Below, one piece after another: positions 1-5,859 of a DNA stretch of 5,859 nucleotides. This stretch comes from an uncultured Alistipes sp. (GTDB lineage Bacteria > Bacteroidota > Bacteroidia > Bacteroidales > Rikenellaceae). The DNA lies in the NCBI GenBank assembly GCA_900770585.1, contig CAAGKW010000366.1, positions 1-5,859 of the forward strand, written 5' to 3'. The notes under the pieces were generated by a model. The model was given only the letters and a program-made list of their open reading frames with translations, had not been told where the DNA came from and did not search any database. Position numbers and translations under genes: made by a program. Each line of letters starts with the position of its first letter. The first letter of the stretch is position 1.

Positions 1-117
1 GACGTCGATCGCTACGATCGAGGGCTCATCGACTACGACTTTGCCGTTATGTATGATCAGGGTGTTGGCCGTACCGAGGTCCATCGCCAACTCCTGTGTC
101 AATGAAAAAATTCCCAT
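1..117 (-). CDS. mreB: MreB, rod shape-determining actin homologue (N-terminal fragment, cut by window edge)
   Basis: MreB is a cytoplasmic, membrane-associated actin-family ATPase whose filaments guide lateral cell-wall synthesis. Only the first 39 codons are here; the gene continues past base 1. The translation begins MGIFSLTQELAMDLGTAN and runs on through IIHNGKVVVDEPSIVAIDV. The DLGTAN stretch (residues 13-18) is the phosphate-1 loop of the actin fold, and the DEPSIVA segment is typical of MreB rather than of DnaK or FtsA. The ATG at 117-115 gives the usual short N-terminus ahead of that loop. There is no clear Shine-Dalgarno sequence, only an A/G-rich tract. The gene follows purH on the same strand after 35 bases with no terminator between, so co-transcription is likely. 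In Bacteroidetes purH commonly precedes the mreBCD/pbp2/rodA cluster, which would lie beyond the left edge. Confidence 0.93.
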   Translation of the reverse strand, partial: MGIFSLTQELAMDLGTANTLIIHNGKVVVDEPSIVAIDV

Positions 118-152
118 TTTCTATCTTTTCTTTATCTTGTTTCTTAACTCGT

Positions 153-1679
153 TTAGTGCTTGAAGTGGCGCAGACCGGTGAACAACATCGCAACACCATT
201 AGCGTTGCAGTAGTCGATGCTCTCCTGATCGCGTACCGAGCCACCGGGCTGGATCACAGCGTCGATACCCTCGTTGTGAGCGATCTCAACGCAGTCAGCG
301 AAGGGGAAGAATGCGTCGCTGGCCAGCACCGCACCATTCAGGTCGAAACCGAACGACTTAGCCTTCTCGATAGCCTGACGCAACGAATCCACACGCGAAG
401 TCTGACCGATACCGCTTGCATAGAGCTGCGAGCCCTTAGCCAGCACGATAGCGTTCGACTTCGAGTGCTTAACAATCTTGTTTGCGAAGATCAGATCCTT
501 CATCTGCTCCTCCGATACGCCCTTCTCGGTCTTCTGCTCCACTGCGCTATCGACGCCACCAACCTTCATATCGCGCTGCTGAACAGCCACACCATTCAGC
601 ACCGAGCGGCAGGTCATTTCGGGACGCTCGATAGTCTTCAGATCGAGCAGGATACGGTTCTTCTTGCTCTTCAAGATCTCCAACGCCTCCTCCTCGAACG
701 AGGGTGCCATCAGCACCTCGCAGAAGAGCGAGTTGATCTTCTCGGCCGTTGCAACATCAACCTTGCGGTTGCAGATCAGCACGCCACCGAAAGCCGAAAC
801 GGGGTCGCAAGCCAGCGCAGCCTCGTAAGCCTCGCAGAGCGTTGCGCGGGTAGCCACGCCACAAGCGTTGTTGTGCTTCAAGATTGCGAAGGTAGGCTCA
901 CCCTCCCAGAACTCGCTGATCAAACCAATTGCGGCATCGATATCCAAAAGGTTGTTGTACGAAATATCCTTACCGTGCAACTTCGAGAACATATCCTCGA
1001 TCTTGCCATAGAAAGCAGCCTCCTGGTGGGGGTTCTCGCCATAGCGCAACAACATTGCACCGTTGTTGGTCATACGCAGAGCGTCGATCTGCTCCTTGCG
1101 GTTGAAGTAGTTGAAGATGGCGCTATCGTAGTGCGAGCTGACGCTGAATGCCAGAGCTGCAAAACGACGACGCTGCTCGATGGTGGTCGAGCAATCCTGC
1201 TCCTTCAACAGTGCGAGCAACTCGCCATACTGCTCAACCGAAGGAACGATCACCGTATCCTTAAAGTTCTTAGCCGCAGCGCGGATCAGCGAGATACCGC
1301 CGATATCGATCTTCTCGATGATAGCCTGCTCCTCGGCACCGCTTGCCACGGTCTGCTCGAAGGGATAGAGGTCAACGATCACCAGGTCGATCTCGGGAAT
1401 GGCATACTTAGCCATCTGCTCGCGGTCGCCCTCGTTGTCGCGACGACCCAGAATACCACCAAACACGCTGGGGTGCAAGGTCTTAACGCGGCCACCCAAA
1501 ATCGAAGGATAGCCCGTCAGGTCCTCGACAGCCGTAGCCTCCAAACCGAGCGACTCGATGAACGACAAGGTGCCACCCGTCGAATACAATTTAACGCCAC
1601 CGGCAGCGAGCGTCTTAACTATTTCGTCCAATCCGTCTTTGTAGAAGACCGAAATCAGTGCACTTTTAATCTTTTTCAC
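153..1679 (-). CDS. purH: PurH, bifunctional AICAR formyltransferase / IMP cyclohydrolase
   Basis: PurH catalyses the last two steps of de novo purine synthesis: formylation of AICAR by 10-formyl-tetrahydrofolate, then ring closure to IMP. With the GTG start at 1679 it has 508 residues, the usual length for the family. The N-terminal MGS-like cyclohydrolase domain (about 1-195) shows STGGT (33-37), LGGRVKTLHP (61-70), DIGG (125-128) and RAAAKN (133-138). The C-terminal transformylase domain shows RYGENPHQ (212-219), the Lys-His catalytic motif KHNNACG (268-274), VSAFGG, SKSNAIVLAK, SDAFFPF, IQPGGS and the typical C-terminus RHFKH. The open frame runs further upstream to 1871, but those codons overlap gpsA and the purH promoter box. 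MKKIKSALISV-like N-termini are normal for the family, so I chose GTG-AAA-AAG. mreB follows 35 bases downstream. The domain set is complete with no disruption. Confidence 0.96.
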   Translation of the reverse strand: MKKIKSALISVFYKDGLDEIVKTLAAGGVKLYSTGGTLSFIESLGLEATAVEDLTGYPSILGGRVKTLHPSVFGGILGRRDNEGDREQMAKYAIPEIDLVIVDLYPFEQTVASGAEEQAIIEKIDIGGISLIRAAAKNFKDTVIVPSVEQYGELLALLKEQDCSTTIEQRRRFAALAFSVSSHYDSAIFNYFNRKEQIDALRMTNNGAMLLRYGENPHQEAAFYGKIEDMFSKLHGKDISYNNLLDIDAAIGLISEFWEGEPTFAILKHNNACGVATRATLCEAYEAALACDPVSAFGGVLICNRKVDVATAEKINSLFCEVLMAPSFEEEALEILKSKKNRILLDLKTIERPEMTCRSVLNGVAVQQRDMKVGGVDSAVEQKTEKGVSEEQMKDLIFANKIVKHSKSNAIVLAKGSQLYASGIGQTSRVDSLRQAIEKAKSFGFDLNGAVLASDAFFPFADCVEIAHNEGIDAVIQPGGSVRDQESIDYCNANGVAMLFTGLRHFKH

Positions 1680-1720
1680 GACTTTATAGCTTTTTTTATT
1701 GATTATTCGATTATACCTCG

Positions 1721-1728
1721 CAAAGGTA
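1721..1728 (-). promoter_or_regulatory. Probable purH promoter, -7 box TACCTTTG
   Basis: Read on the minus strand these bases are TACCTTTG, a perfect match to the Bacteroidetes primary sigma factor -7 consensus TAnnTTTG. The expected transcription start is about 5-8 bases further on, near 1713-1716, leaving a leader of about 35 bases before the GTG at 1679. The leader is AT-rich, with no riboswitch-sized structure. I see no good TTTG -33 element; the expected region (about 1748-1755) reads TATGGCAA. The call rests on the -7 match and its position. Confidence 0.6.
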
Positions 1729-1746
1729 GAAAAAAGTCGGCGAATT

Positions 1747-1780
1747 ATTGCCATAGTTCGCGCAATTTTTTCTAAATTTG
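1747..1780 (+). promoter_or_regulatory. Probable gpsA-pgi promoter, -7 box TAAATTTG
   Basis: TAAATTTG at 1773-1780 matches the Bacteroidetes -7 consensus TAnnTTTG exactly. ATTG at 1747-1750, 22 bases upstream, is a near match to the TTTG -33 element. Transcription would begin around 1785-1788, leaving only about 17-20 bases before the gpsA ATG at 1805. This leader has no Shine-Dalgarno sequence, as is common in this phylum. The presumed -33 region overlaps the upstream region of the divergent purH promoter. Confidence 0.6.
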
Positions 1781-1804
1781 TAGCACATTTATTCTGAACA
1801 CGTA

Positions 1805-2812
1805 ATGAGTTTGAAATTAGATAGTAACGCCCGTTGTGCCGTGGTCGGCTACGGTAGCTGGGCGACCGCAATCGTCAAGATACTTTGCGAGAACGAGGCA
1901 CGCGTCGGCTGGCATATCGCCAACCCCGTCGTAGCCGAGGGTATCCTCGCCGATGAGCACAATCCCAAATACCTGAGCGACGCCGAACTCGACACCTCGA
2001 AACTCGACATCAGCGACGACATCAACAAGGTAGTGGCCGAGGCCGACATCATCATTATGGCAACCCCCTCGGCATACCTCAAAAAGACGCTCGAACCGCT
2101 CACCGTGTCGCTCGACGACAAGTTCATCGTGTCGGCTATCAAGGGTATCGTACCCGATGAATATGTGACTGTGGCTGAGTATTTTAATCAGCACTACTCG
2201 ATCCCGTTCGGCCGCATTGGCATCGTTACGGGACCCTGCCACGCCGAGGAGGTTGCTTTGGAGCACCTGTCGTACCTCACGGTGGTGTGCAGCAACTCCG
2301 ACGACGCCGAGCAGTTGCGCCGCAAGTTCACCACAAAATATATCCAGACCGTCACTTCGAACGACATCTACGGTATCGAATACGCCACGGTGCTCAAAAA
2401 CATCTACGCCATTGCCGTAGGTATCGCAGCAGGCTTGGGCTATGGCGACAACTTCCTGGCCGTGCTGCTGGCCAACTCGTCGATCGAAATGGAACGATTC
2501 TTGAACGAGACCTATCCCGCTGAGCGTCAGTCGCGTGCCTCGGCCTACCTGGGCGACCTGCTGGTTACGGGATACTCGCTCTTCTCGCGCAACCGACGCT
2601 TCGGTATGATGATCGGTCGCGGACATTCGGTGGCCGCTGCTCAGTTGCAGTTGGGTATGGTGGCCGAGGGCTACTTCGCCTCGGAGTGTATCCGCCACAT
2701 CAACAGCCGCTATGGGGTCGAAATGCCTATCGCTGACGCGGTTTACGACATTCTCTACCGCAAGGTTAAGGCGCGTAATGCAATGAAATTATTAACAACA
2801 AAACTTATATAA
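1805..2812 (+). CDS. gpsA: GpsA, NAD(P)-dependent glycerol-3-phosphate dehydrogenase
   Basis: GpsA reduces dihydroxyacetone phosphate to sn-glycerol 3-phosphate in the cytoplasm, supplying the backbone for phospholipids. At 335 residues it has normal family length. The N-terminal Rossmann domain carries the dinucleotide loop VGYGSWAT (14-21), ATPSAYL (86-92) and AIKGI (111-115). GPCHAEEV (143-150) matches the family's GP(S/N)HAEEV motif. The C-terminal helical domain contains GIEYATVLKN, with K198 the expected catalytic lysine, then GYGDN (212-216), YLGDLLVT (248-255) and SRNRRFG (261-267). Asn224 sits where most homologues have a phosphate-binding Arg (LITRGLAEM type); I recall Bacteroides proteins sharing this. 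The start follows the promoter closely; there is no Shine-Dalgarno sequence. pgi begins 3 bases after the stop, so the two are co-transcribed. Confidence 0.95.
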   Translation: MSLKLDSNARCAVVGYGSWATAIVKILCENEARVGWHIANPVVAEGILADEHNPKYLSDAELDTSKLDISDDINKVVAEADIIIMATPSAYLKKTLEPLTVSLDDKFIVSAIKGIVPDEYVTVAEYFNQHYSIPFGRIGIVTGPCHAEEVALEHLSYLTVVCSNSDDAEQLRRKFTTKYIQTVTSNDIYGIEYATVLKNIYAIAVGIAAGLGYGDNFLAVLLANSSIEMERFLNETYPAERQSRASAYLGDLLVTGYSLFSRNRRFGMMIGRGHSVAAAQLQLGMVAEGYFASECIRHINSRYGVEMPIADAVYDILYRKVKARNAMKLLTTKLI

Positions 2813-2815
2813 TCG

Positions 2816-4147
2816 ATGGATTTTATCAAACTTGACACCTCGAAAGCTGCCGTAACGGTCAGTGCCGAACTGCGTGCTGCGGCCGAGGCTTCAAATGCCC
2901 TGCTGGCAAATGGTCAGGGCGCAGGTAACGACTTTTTGGGCTGGGTTGCGCTCCCGCAGTCGATCGACGCTGAGCAGATCGCAGCCGTAAATGAGGTCGC
3001 TGATCGTCTTCGTTCGAAGGCCGAAGTGATTGTTTGTATCGGCATTGGCGGCTCGTATCTGGGCGCAAAGGCCGTTTTGGAGGCTATGAGCAACTCGTTC
3101 TCGCTGCTCCAACGCGACCGCAAGGAGCCTATCGTTCTCTTTGCTGGTCAGAACATTAGCGAAGATTACACCTACGAACTGCTCGACGCCGTGAAGGACC
3201 GCGAGCTGGCTGTTGTCGTGATCTCGAAGTCGGGCACCACGACCGAGCCCGCAATTGCTTTCCGTATTTTGAAGGCCGAGTTGGAGCGTCGCTACGGCAA
3301 GGCTGAGGCTGCCGAGCGTATCGTTGCCGTTACGGACAAGGCTCGTGGCGCACTCAAAACACTCGCTACGCAGGAGGGTTACTCGACCTTCGTTATTCCC
3401 GACGACGTGGGTGGTCGTTTCTCGGTGCTGACTCCCGTGGGTCTGTTGCCGCTGGCTGCCGCTGGCGTGGACATCGAAGCGCTGGTACGCGGTGCGCAGG
3501 ATATGCAGAAGGCGACCGACGAGACGGTCCCCTACGAGCAGAACATCGCCGCACAATATGCAGCCGTGCGTAACGCACTCTATGCCGAGGGCAAGAAGAT
3601 CGAGATCCTGGCAAGCTATGAACCTAAGTTACAATACATTGCCGAGTGGTGGAAACAGCTCTACGGCGAGAGCGAAGGCAAGGAGGGCAAGGGTATCTTC
3701 CCCGCAAGCGTGACGCTGACCGCCGACCTGCACTCGATGGGTCAGTACATTCAGGAGGGCGAGCGTATGCTGATGGAGACCGTGATCTCGGTTGCTAAGC
3801 CCGACCACACGATCGTAATCGAGAGCGACGAGGAGAACCTCGACGGTCTGAATTTCTTGGCAGGCAAGCGTATTTCGGAGGTCAATCGTATGGCTGAGTT
3901 GGGCGTTCAGTTGGCTCACACCGACGGTGGTGTGCCCAACATTCGCATCGAGCTGCCCGCGATCGACGCCTACCACATCGGCGCCCTGCTCTACTTCTTC
4001 GAGCGTGCGTGCGGTATCAGTGGCTACATTTTGGGTGTCAATCCCTTCAACCAGCCCGGTGTCGAGGCCTACAAGAAGAATATGTTTGCGCTGCTCGACA
4101 AGCCTGGCTACGAGGCTGAGAGCAAGGCAATTAAAGAGCGCTTGTAA
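2816..4147 (+). CDS. pgi: Pgi, glucose-6-phosphate isomerase (short bacterial form)
   Basis: Pgi interconverts glucose 6-phosphate and fructose 6-phosphate in glycolysis and gluconeogenesis. The 443-residue protein is the compact form found in Firmicutes and Bacteroidetes, not the roughly 550-residue enterobacterial form. The first SIS fold has [12 protein letters not shown] (75-86) and the phosphate loop SKSGTTTEP (137-145). [14 protein letters not shown] (196-209) fits the first family signature. Further on are [17 protein letters not shown] (281-289), [18 protein letters not shown] and [14 protein letters not shown] (409-422). By alignment to the Geobacillus enzyme from memory, the catalytic residues are E285, H306 and K420. 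Asn412 replaces the Asp common in the second signature (FDQxGVE), a mild variation. The ATG lies 3 bases after the gpsA stop, and an intrinsic terminator begins 27 bases after the pgi stop. Confidence 0.97.
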   Translation: MDFIKLDTSKAAVTVSAELRAAAEASNALLANGQGAGNDFLGWVALPQSIDAEQIAAVNEVADRLRSKAEVIVCIGIGGSYLGAKAVLEAMSNSFSLLQRDRKEPIVLFAGQNISEDYTYELLDAVKDRELAVVVISKSGTTTEPAIAFRILKAELERRYGKAEAAERIVAVTDKARGALKTLATQEGYSTFVIPDDVGGRFSVLTPVGLLPLAAAGVDIEALVRGAQDMQKATDETVPYEQNIAAQYAAVRNALYAEGKKIEILASYEPKLQYIAEWWKQLYGESEGKEGKGIFPASVTLTADLHSMGQYIQEGERMLMETVISVAKPDHTIVIESDEENLDGLNFLAGKRISEVNRMAELGVQLAHTDGGVPNIRIELPAIDAYHIGALLYFFERACGISGYILGVNPFNQPGVEAYKKNMFALLDKPGYEAESKAIKERL

Positions 4148-4174
4148 TACTTTGTAATTCAGAATTCAAAATTG

Positions 4175-4203
4175 AGCCACGCTTTCAGGCGTGGCTTTTC
4201 TTT
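4175..4203 (+). terminator. Intrinsic terminator of gpsA-pgi
   Basis: AGCCACGC (4175-4182) and GCGTGGCT (4189-4196) form a perfect 8-bp stem around the loop TTTCAG. The tract TTTTCTTT follows immediately on the plus strand. It begins 27 bases after the pgi stop, the right place to end the gpsA-pgi transcript. Confidence 0.9.
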
Positions 4204-4218
4204 GTCCAAAATTAAGTG

Positions 4219-4292
4219 ACACACGGCGGCGTGGGGCGGCGCGACTGAAAGTCGCGGGCGCCGCCGTGTGTAGCGATTTCAACGAAATCGCT
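4219..4292. repeat. GC-rich nested inverted repeat plus adjacent second hairpin, function unknown
   Basis: Perfect 13-base arms (ACACACGGCGGCG at 4219-4231 and its complement at 4259-4271) enclose a 7-bp hairpin, CGCGACT-GAA-AGTCGCG (4240-4256). An asymmetric internal loop separates them: 8 bases (TGGGGCGG) on the left and 2 (GG) on the right. Directly next to it is a perfect 9-bp hairpin, AGCGATTTC-AAC-GAAATCGCT (4272-4292). Both small hairpins have three-base loops and share GCGA...TCGC stem ends. The element has no open reading frame and no T-run for termination. It lies between the two convergent terminators, so it is probably little transcribed. It resembles REP/BIME or MITE-type intergenic palindromes, but I recognise no named family and see no clear target-site duplication. 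Confidence 0.7.
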
Positions 4293-4307
4293 CATAATAT
4301 GCAAAAC

Positions 4308-4345
4308 AAAAAGACCGCGCTCCCTTTCGGAAACGCGGTCTTTTT
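4308..4345 (-). terminator. Intrinsic terminator of rpoC
   Basis: A perfect 12-base inverted repeat (AAAAAGACCGCG at 4308-4319, CGCGGTCTTTTT at 4334-4345) lies 20 bases beyond the rpoC stop. On the minus strand the stem extends by five more pairs, including G-U wobbles, TTTCC-GAAA-GGGAG, capped by a GNRA-type GAAA tetraloop, and the U-run follows. The symmetric A/T ends could also stop leftover plus-strand transcription from pgi. The wobbles become C-A mismatches on that strand, so rpoC is the main user. Confidence 0.9.
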
Positions 4346-4365
4346 CATATAGTTAGGCTATTCGC

Positions 4366-5859
4366 TTACTTCGCAGCAGCCATCTGCTCGTACTCCTCGC
4401 GCGAGCCGACAACCATCGTGTCGTAATCACGCATACCCGTACCGGCGGGGATCAAGTGACCGCAGATTACATTCTCCTTCAAGTTTGCCAGAGGATCGCT
4501 CTTGGCCATAATCGCAGCCTCGTTCAGTACCTTGGTGGTCTCCTGGAACGATGCAGCCGACATAAAGCTCGAAGTCTGCAATGCCGCGCGGGTGATACCC
4601 TGCAAGATCTGGCTCGACGTTGCGGGAACGATATCACGCACCTCAACAGCCTTCAAATCCTTACGTTTGAGTACCGAGTTCAGGTCGCGCAGACGACGAA
4701 CCGTGATGATCTGACCCGGCTGAACCTCCTCGCAGTCACCTGCATCGGTTACAACAACCTTGTCATAGAGCTCGTCGTTGACCTCCATAAACTCCCACTT
4801 ATCGACGATCTGGTTCTCGAAGAAACGAGTATCACCCGGATCCTCGATCTGAACCTTATTCATCATCTGGCTAACGATAACCTCGAAGTGCTTGTCGTTG
4901 ATCTTTACACCCTGCATACGGTAAACGTCCTGAACCTCGTTCACGATGTACTCCTGAACCTTCGTAGGACCGAGGATACGCAGAATGTCGCTCGGGGTGA
5001 TTGCACCGTCCGACAGTGCCATACCTGCCTTCACGTAGTCGTTCTCCTGAACCAGGATCTGACGCGACAGCGGTACCAGATACTTGCGTACCTCACCCGA
5101 CTTCGACGTTACGACGATCTCGCGGTTACCGCGTTTGATCTTGCCGAACGATACCTCACCATCGATCTCCGATACGATTGCGGGATTCGACGGGTTACGT
5201 GCCTCGAACAGCTCGGTTACACGCGGCAGACCACCGGTGATATCGCCTGCCTTACCAACAACACGCGGGATCTTGATCAGAATATCGCCTGCCTTGATCT
5301 TGGCATTCTCCTTAACAACGATGTGCGCCGAAACGGGCAAGTTGTACTGCTTCTGCTCAACACCGCTCTTATCGACGATCTTGATGATCGGGTTCTTGTT
5401 CTTGTCCTTCGACTCGATTACAACCTTCTCGCGCAGACCGGTCTGCTCATCCGACTCATCGCGGTAGGTAACACCCTCGATAACGTTCTCGAATGCAACC
5501 TTACCCTCGTACTCCGAGATGATAACTGCGTTGTAGGGATCCCACTCGCAGATCAGATCACCCTTCTTAACCTCGGCGCCGTCCTGCATAAACAGCGTAG
5601 CACCGTAGGGCAGTGCGTGGGTATAGAGTGTGATATCGGTTGCGGGGTTGACAATGCGGAACTCCGACTGGCGGCTGATTACCACATTTACCTCCTCGCC
5701 CTTATCGTTCTTGGTCTTCACCGTACGCAACTCATCGATCTCCAAGCGACCCTCATACTTCGAAACAACATTGGTCTCGACCGTAGTACCGCCTGCAACA
5801 CCACCGACGTGGAACGTACGCAGTGTCAGCTGAGTACCGGGCTCACCGATCGACTGTGC
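4366..5859 (-). CDS. rpoC: RpoC, RNA polymerase beta' subunit (C-terminal 497 residues, cut by window edge)
   Basis: This is the C-terminal third of the catalytic beta' subunit of RNA polymerase; its start lies beyond base 5859. The frame is open to the edge, so the Leu codon TTG at 5745 is internal and not a start. The fragment opens in the trigger-loop helix with [17 protein letters not shown] (fragment residues 1-17). The second trigger-loop half, [16 protein letters not shown], comes at about 206-221. The roughly 180 residues between them correspond to the lineage-specific SI3 insertion, also present in E. coli. Later conserved blocks are [19 protein letters not shown] (about 305-324), [15 protein letters not shown] (431-445) and [16 protein letters not shown] (460-475). 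The protein ends MAAAK at the TAA at 4368-4366. It converges on pgi, and its own terminator follows. rpoB would be expected upstream, outside the window. Confidence 0.97.
   Translation of the reverse strand, partial: AQSIGEPGTQLTLRTFHVGGVAGGTTVETNVVSKYEGRLEIDELRTVKTKNDKGEEVNVVISRQSEFRIVNPATDITLYTHALPYGATLFMQDGAEVKKGDLICEWDPYNAVIISEYEGKVAFENVIEGVTYRDESDEQTGLREKVVIESKDKNKNPIIKIVDKSGVEQKQYNLPVSAHIVVKENAKIKAGDILIKIPRVVGKAGDITGGLPRVTELFEARNPSNPAIVSEIDGEVSFGKIKRGNREIVVTSKSGEVRKYLVPLSRQILVQENDYVKAGMALSDGAITPSDILRILGPTKVQEYIVNEVQDVYRMQGVKINDKHFEVIVSQMMNKVQIEDPGDTRFFENQIVDKWEFMEVNDELYDKVVVTDAGDCEEVQPGQIITVRRLRDLNSVLKRKDLKAVEVRDIVPATSSQILQGITRAALQTSSFMSAASFQETTKVLNEAAIMAKSDPLANLKENVICGHLIPAGTGMRDYDTMVVGSREEYEQMAAAK

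Noticed and set aside
96..1775. A 559-codon open frame on the plus strand opposite purH
   Set aside because: It mirrors purH codon structure, its translation is rich in Leu/Gln/His/Arg with no recognisable domain, and purH on the other strand is full length with all its motifs. It also overlaps the mreB start and purH promoter.
1680..1871. N-terminal extension of PurH to an upstream start (ATG at 1754 or 1871)
   Set aside because: It would overlap gpsA coding sequence and lie upstream of the purH -7 box. The extra residues are not part of the PurH fold and the protein would exceed the family's length.
1817..2698. A 293-codon open frame on the minus strand opposite gpsA
   Set aside because: It is a codon-bias shadow of gpsA. 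The translation has no family motif and there is no promoter, while gpsA has all expected motifs.
2891..3556. A 221-codon open frame on the minus strand within pgi
   Set aside because: Antisense shadow of a clearly functional pgi; no recognisable protein features.
4148..4365. A CRISPR array, riboswitch or small RNA gene in the pgi-rpoC interval
   Set aside because: There are no regularly spaced direct repeats. The stems are explained by two terminators and one palindromic element, I recognise no riboswitch class, and there is no promoter box that I would trust here.
4366..5745. Treating the rpoC part as a complete 459-residue gene starting at 5745
   Set aside because: The codon at 5745 is TTG inside a frame that stays open to the window edge, and the upstream residues are the highly conserved beta' trigger-loop motif. 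It is an edge-truncated gene.

Overview
The window carries ordinary housekeeping genes from a member of the Bacteroidota. An Alistipes/Rikenellaceae-type genome is my best guess, from the GC-rich coding DNA, AT-rich intergenic DNA and Bacteroidales-like protein variants; this is an inference. Support for the phylum comes from the TAnnTTTG type -7 promoter boxes, the absence of Shine-Dalgarno sequences before the genes, and the purH-mreB and gpsA-pgi gene pairs. No phage, defence, CRISPR, tRNA, rRNA or insertion-sequence gene is visible.

Left part (1-1679, minus strand): the first 39 codons of mreB (cell-shape actin homologue) run off the left edge. They follow complete purH (bifunctional last-two-steps enzyme of IMP synthesis) after 35 bases, probably as one operon. 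purH most likely begins at a GTG codon at 1679, because a promoter box lies between it and every upstream in-frame ATG.

Middle (1680-4203): a 125-base divergent promoter region separates purH from gpsA and pgi on the plus strand. These encode glycerol-3-phosphate dehydrogenase and glucose-6-phosphate isomerase. They are separated by 3 bases, form one transcription unit, and end at a clear intrinsic terminator. GpsA supplies glycerol-3-phosphate for phospholipids from the glycolytic intermediate DHAP, and Pgi works at the top of the same pathway.

Right part (4204-5859): a 218-base convergent intergenic region holds the pgi terminator, a GC-rich nested inverted-repeat element with an adjacent second hairpin (4219-4292), and the rpoC terminator. 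The element sits exactly in the gap between the two terminators. The 3' third of rpoC (RNA polymerase beta' subunit, from the trigger loop to the C-terminus) follows on the minus strand and runs off the right edge.

I found no convincing new biological system. The least explained item is the palindromic element at 4219-4292, followed by the Arg-to-Asn change at a substrate-binding position in GpsA.
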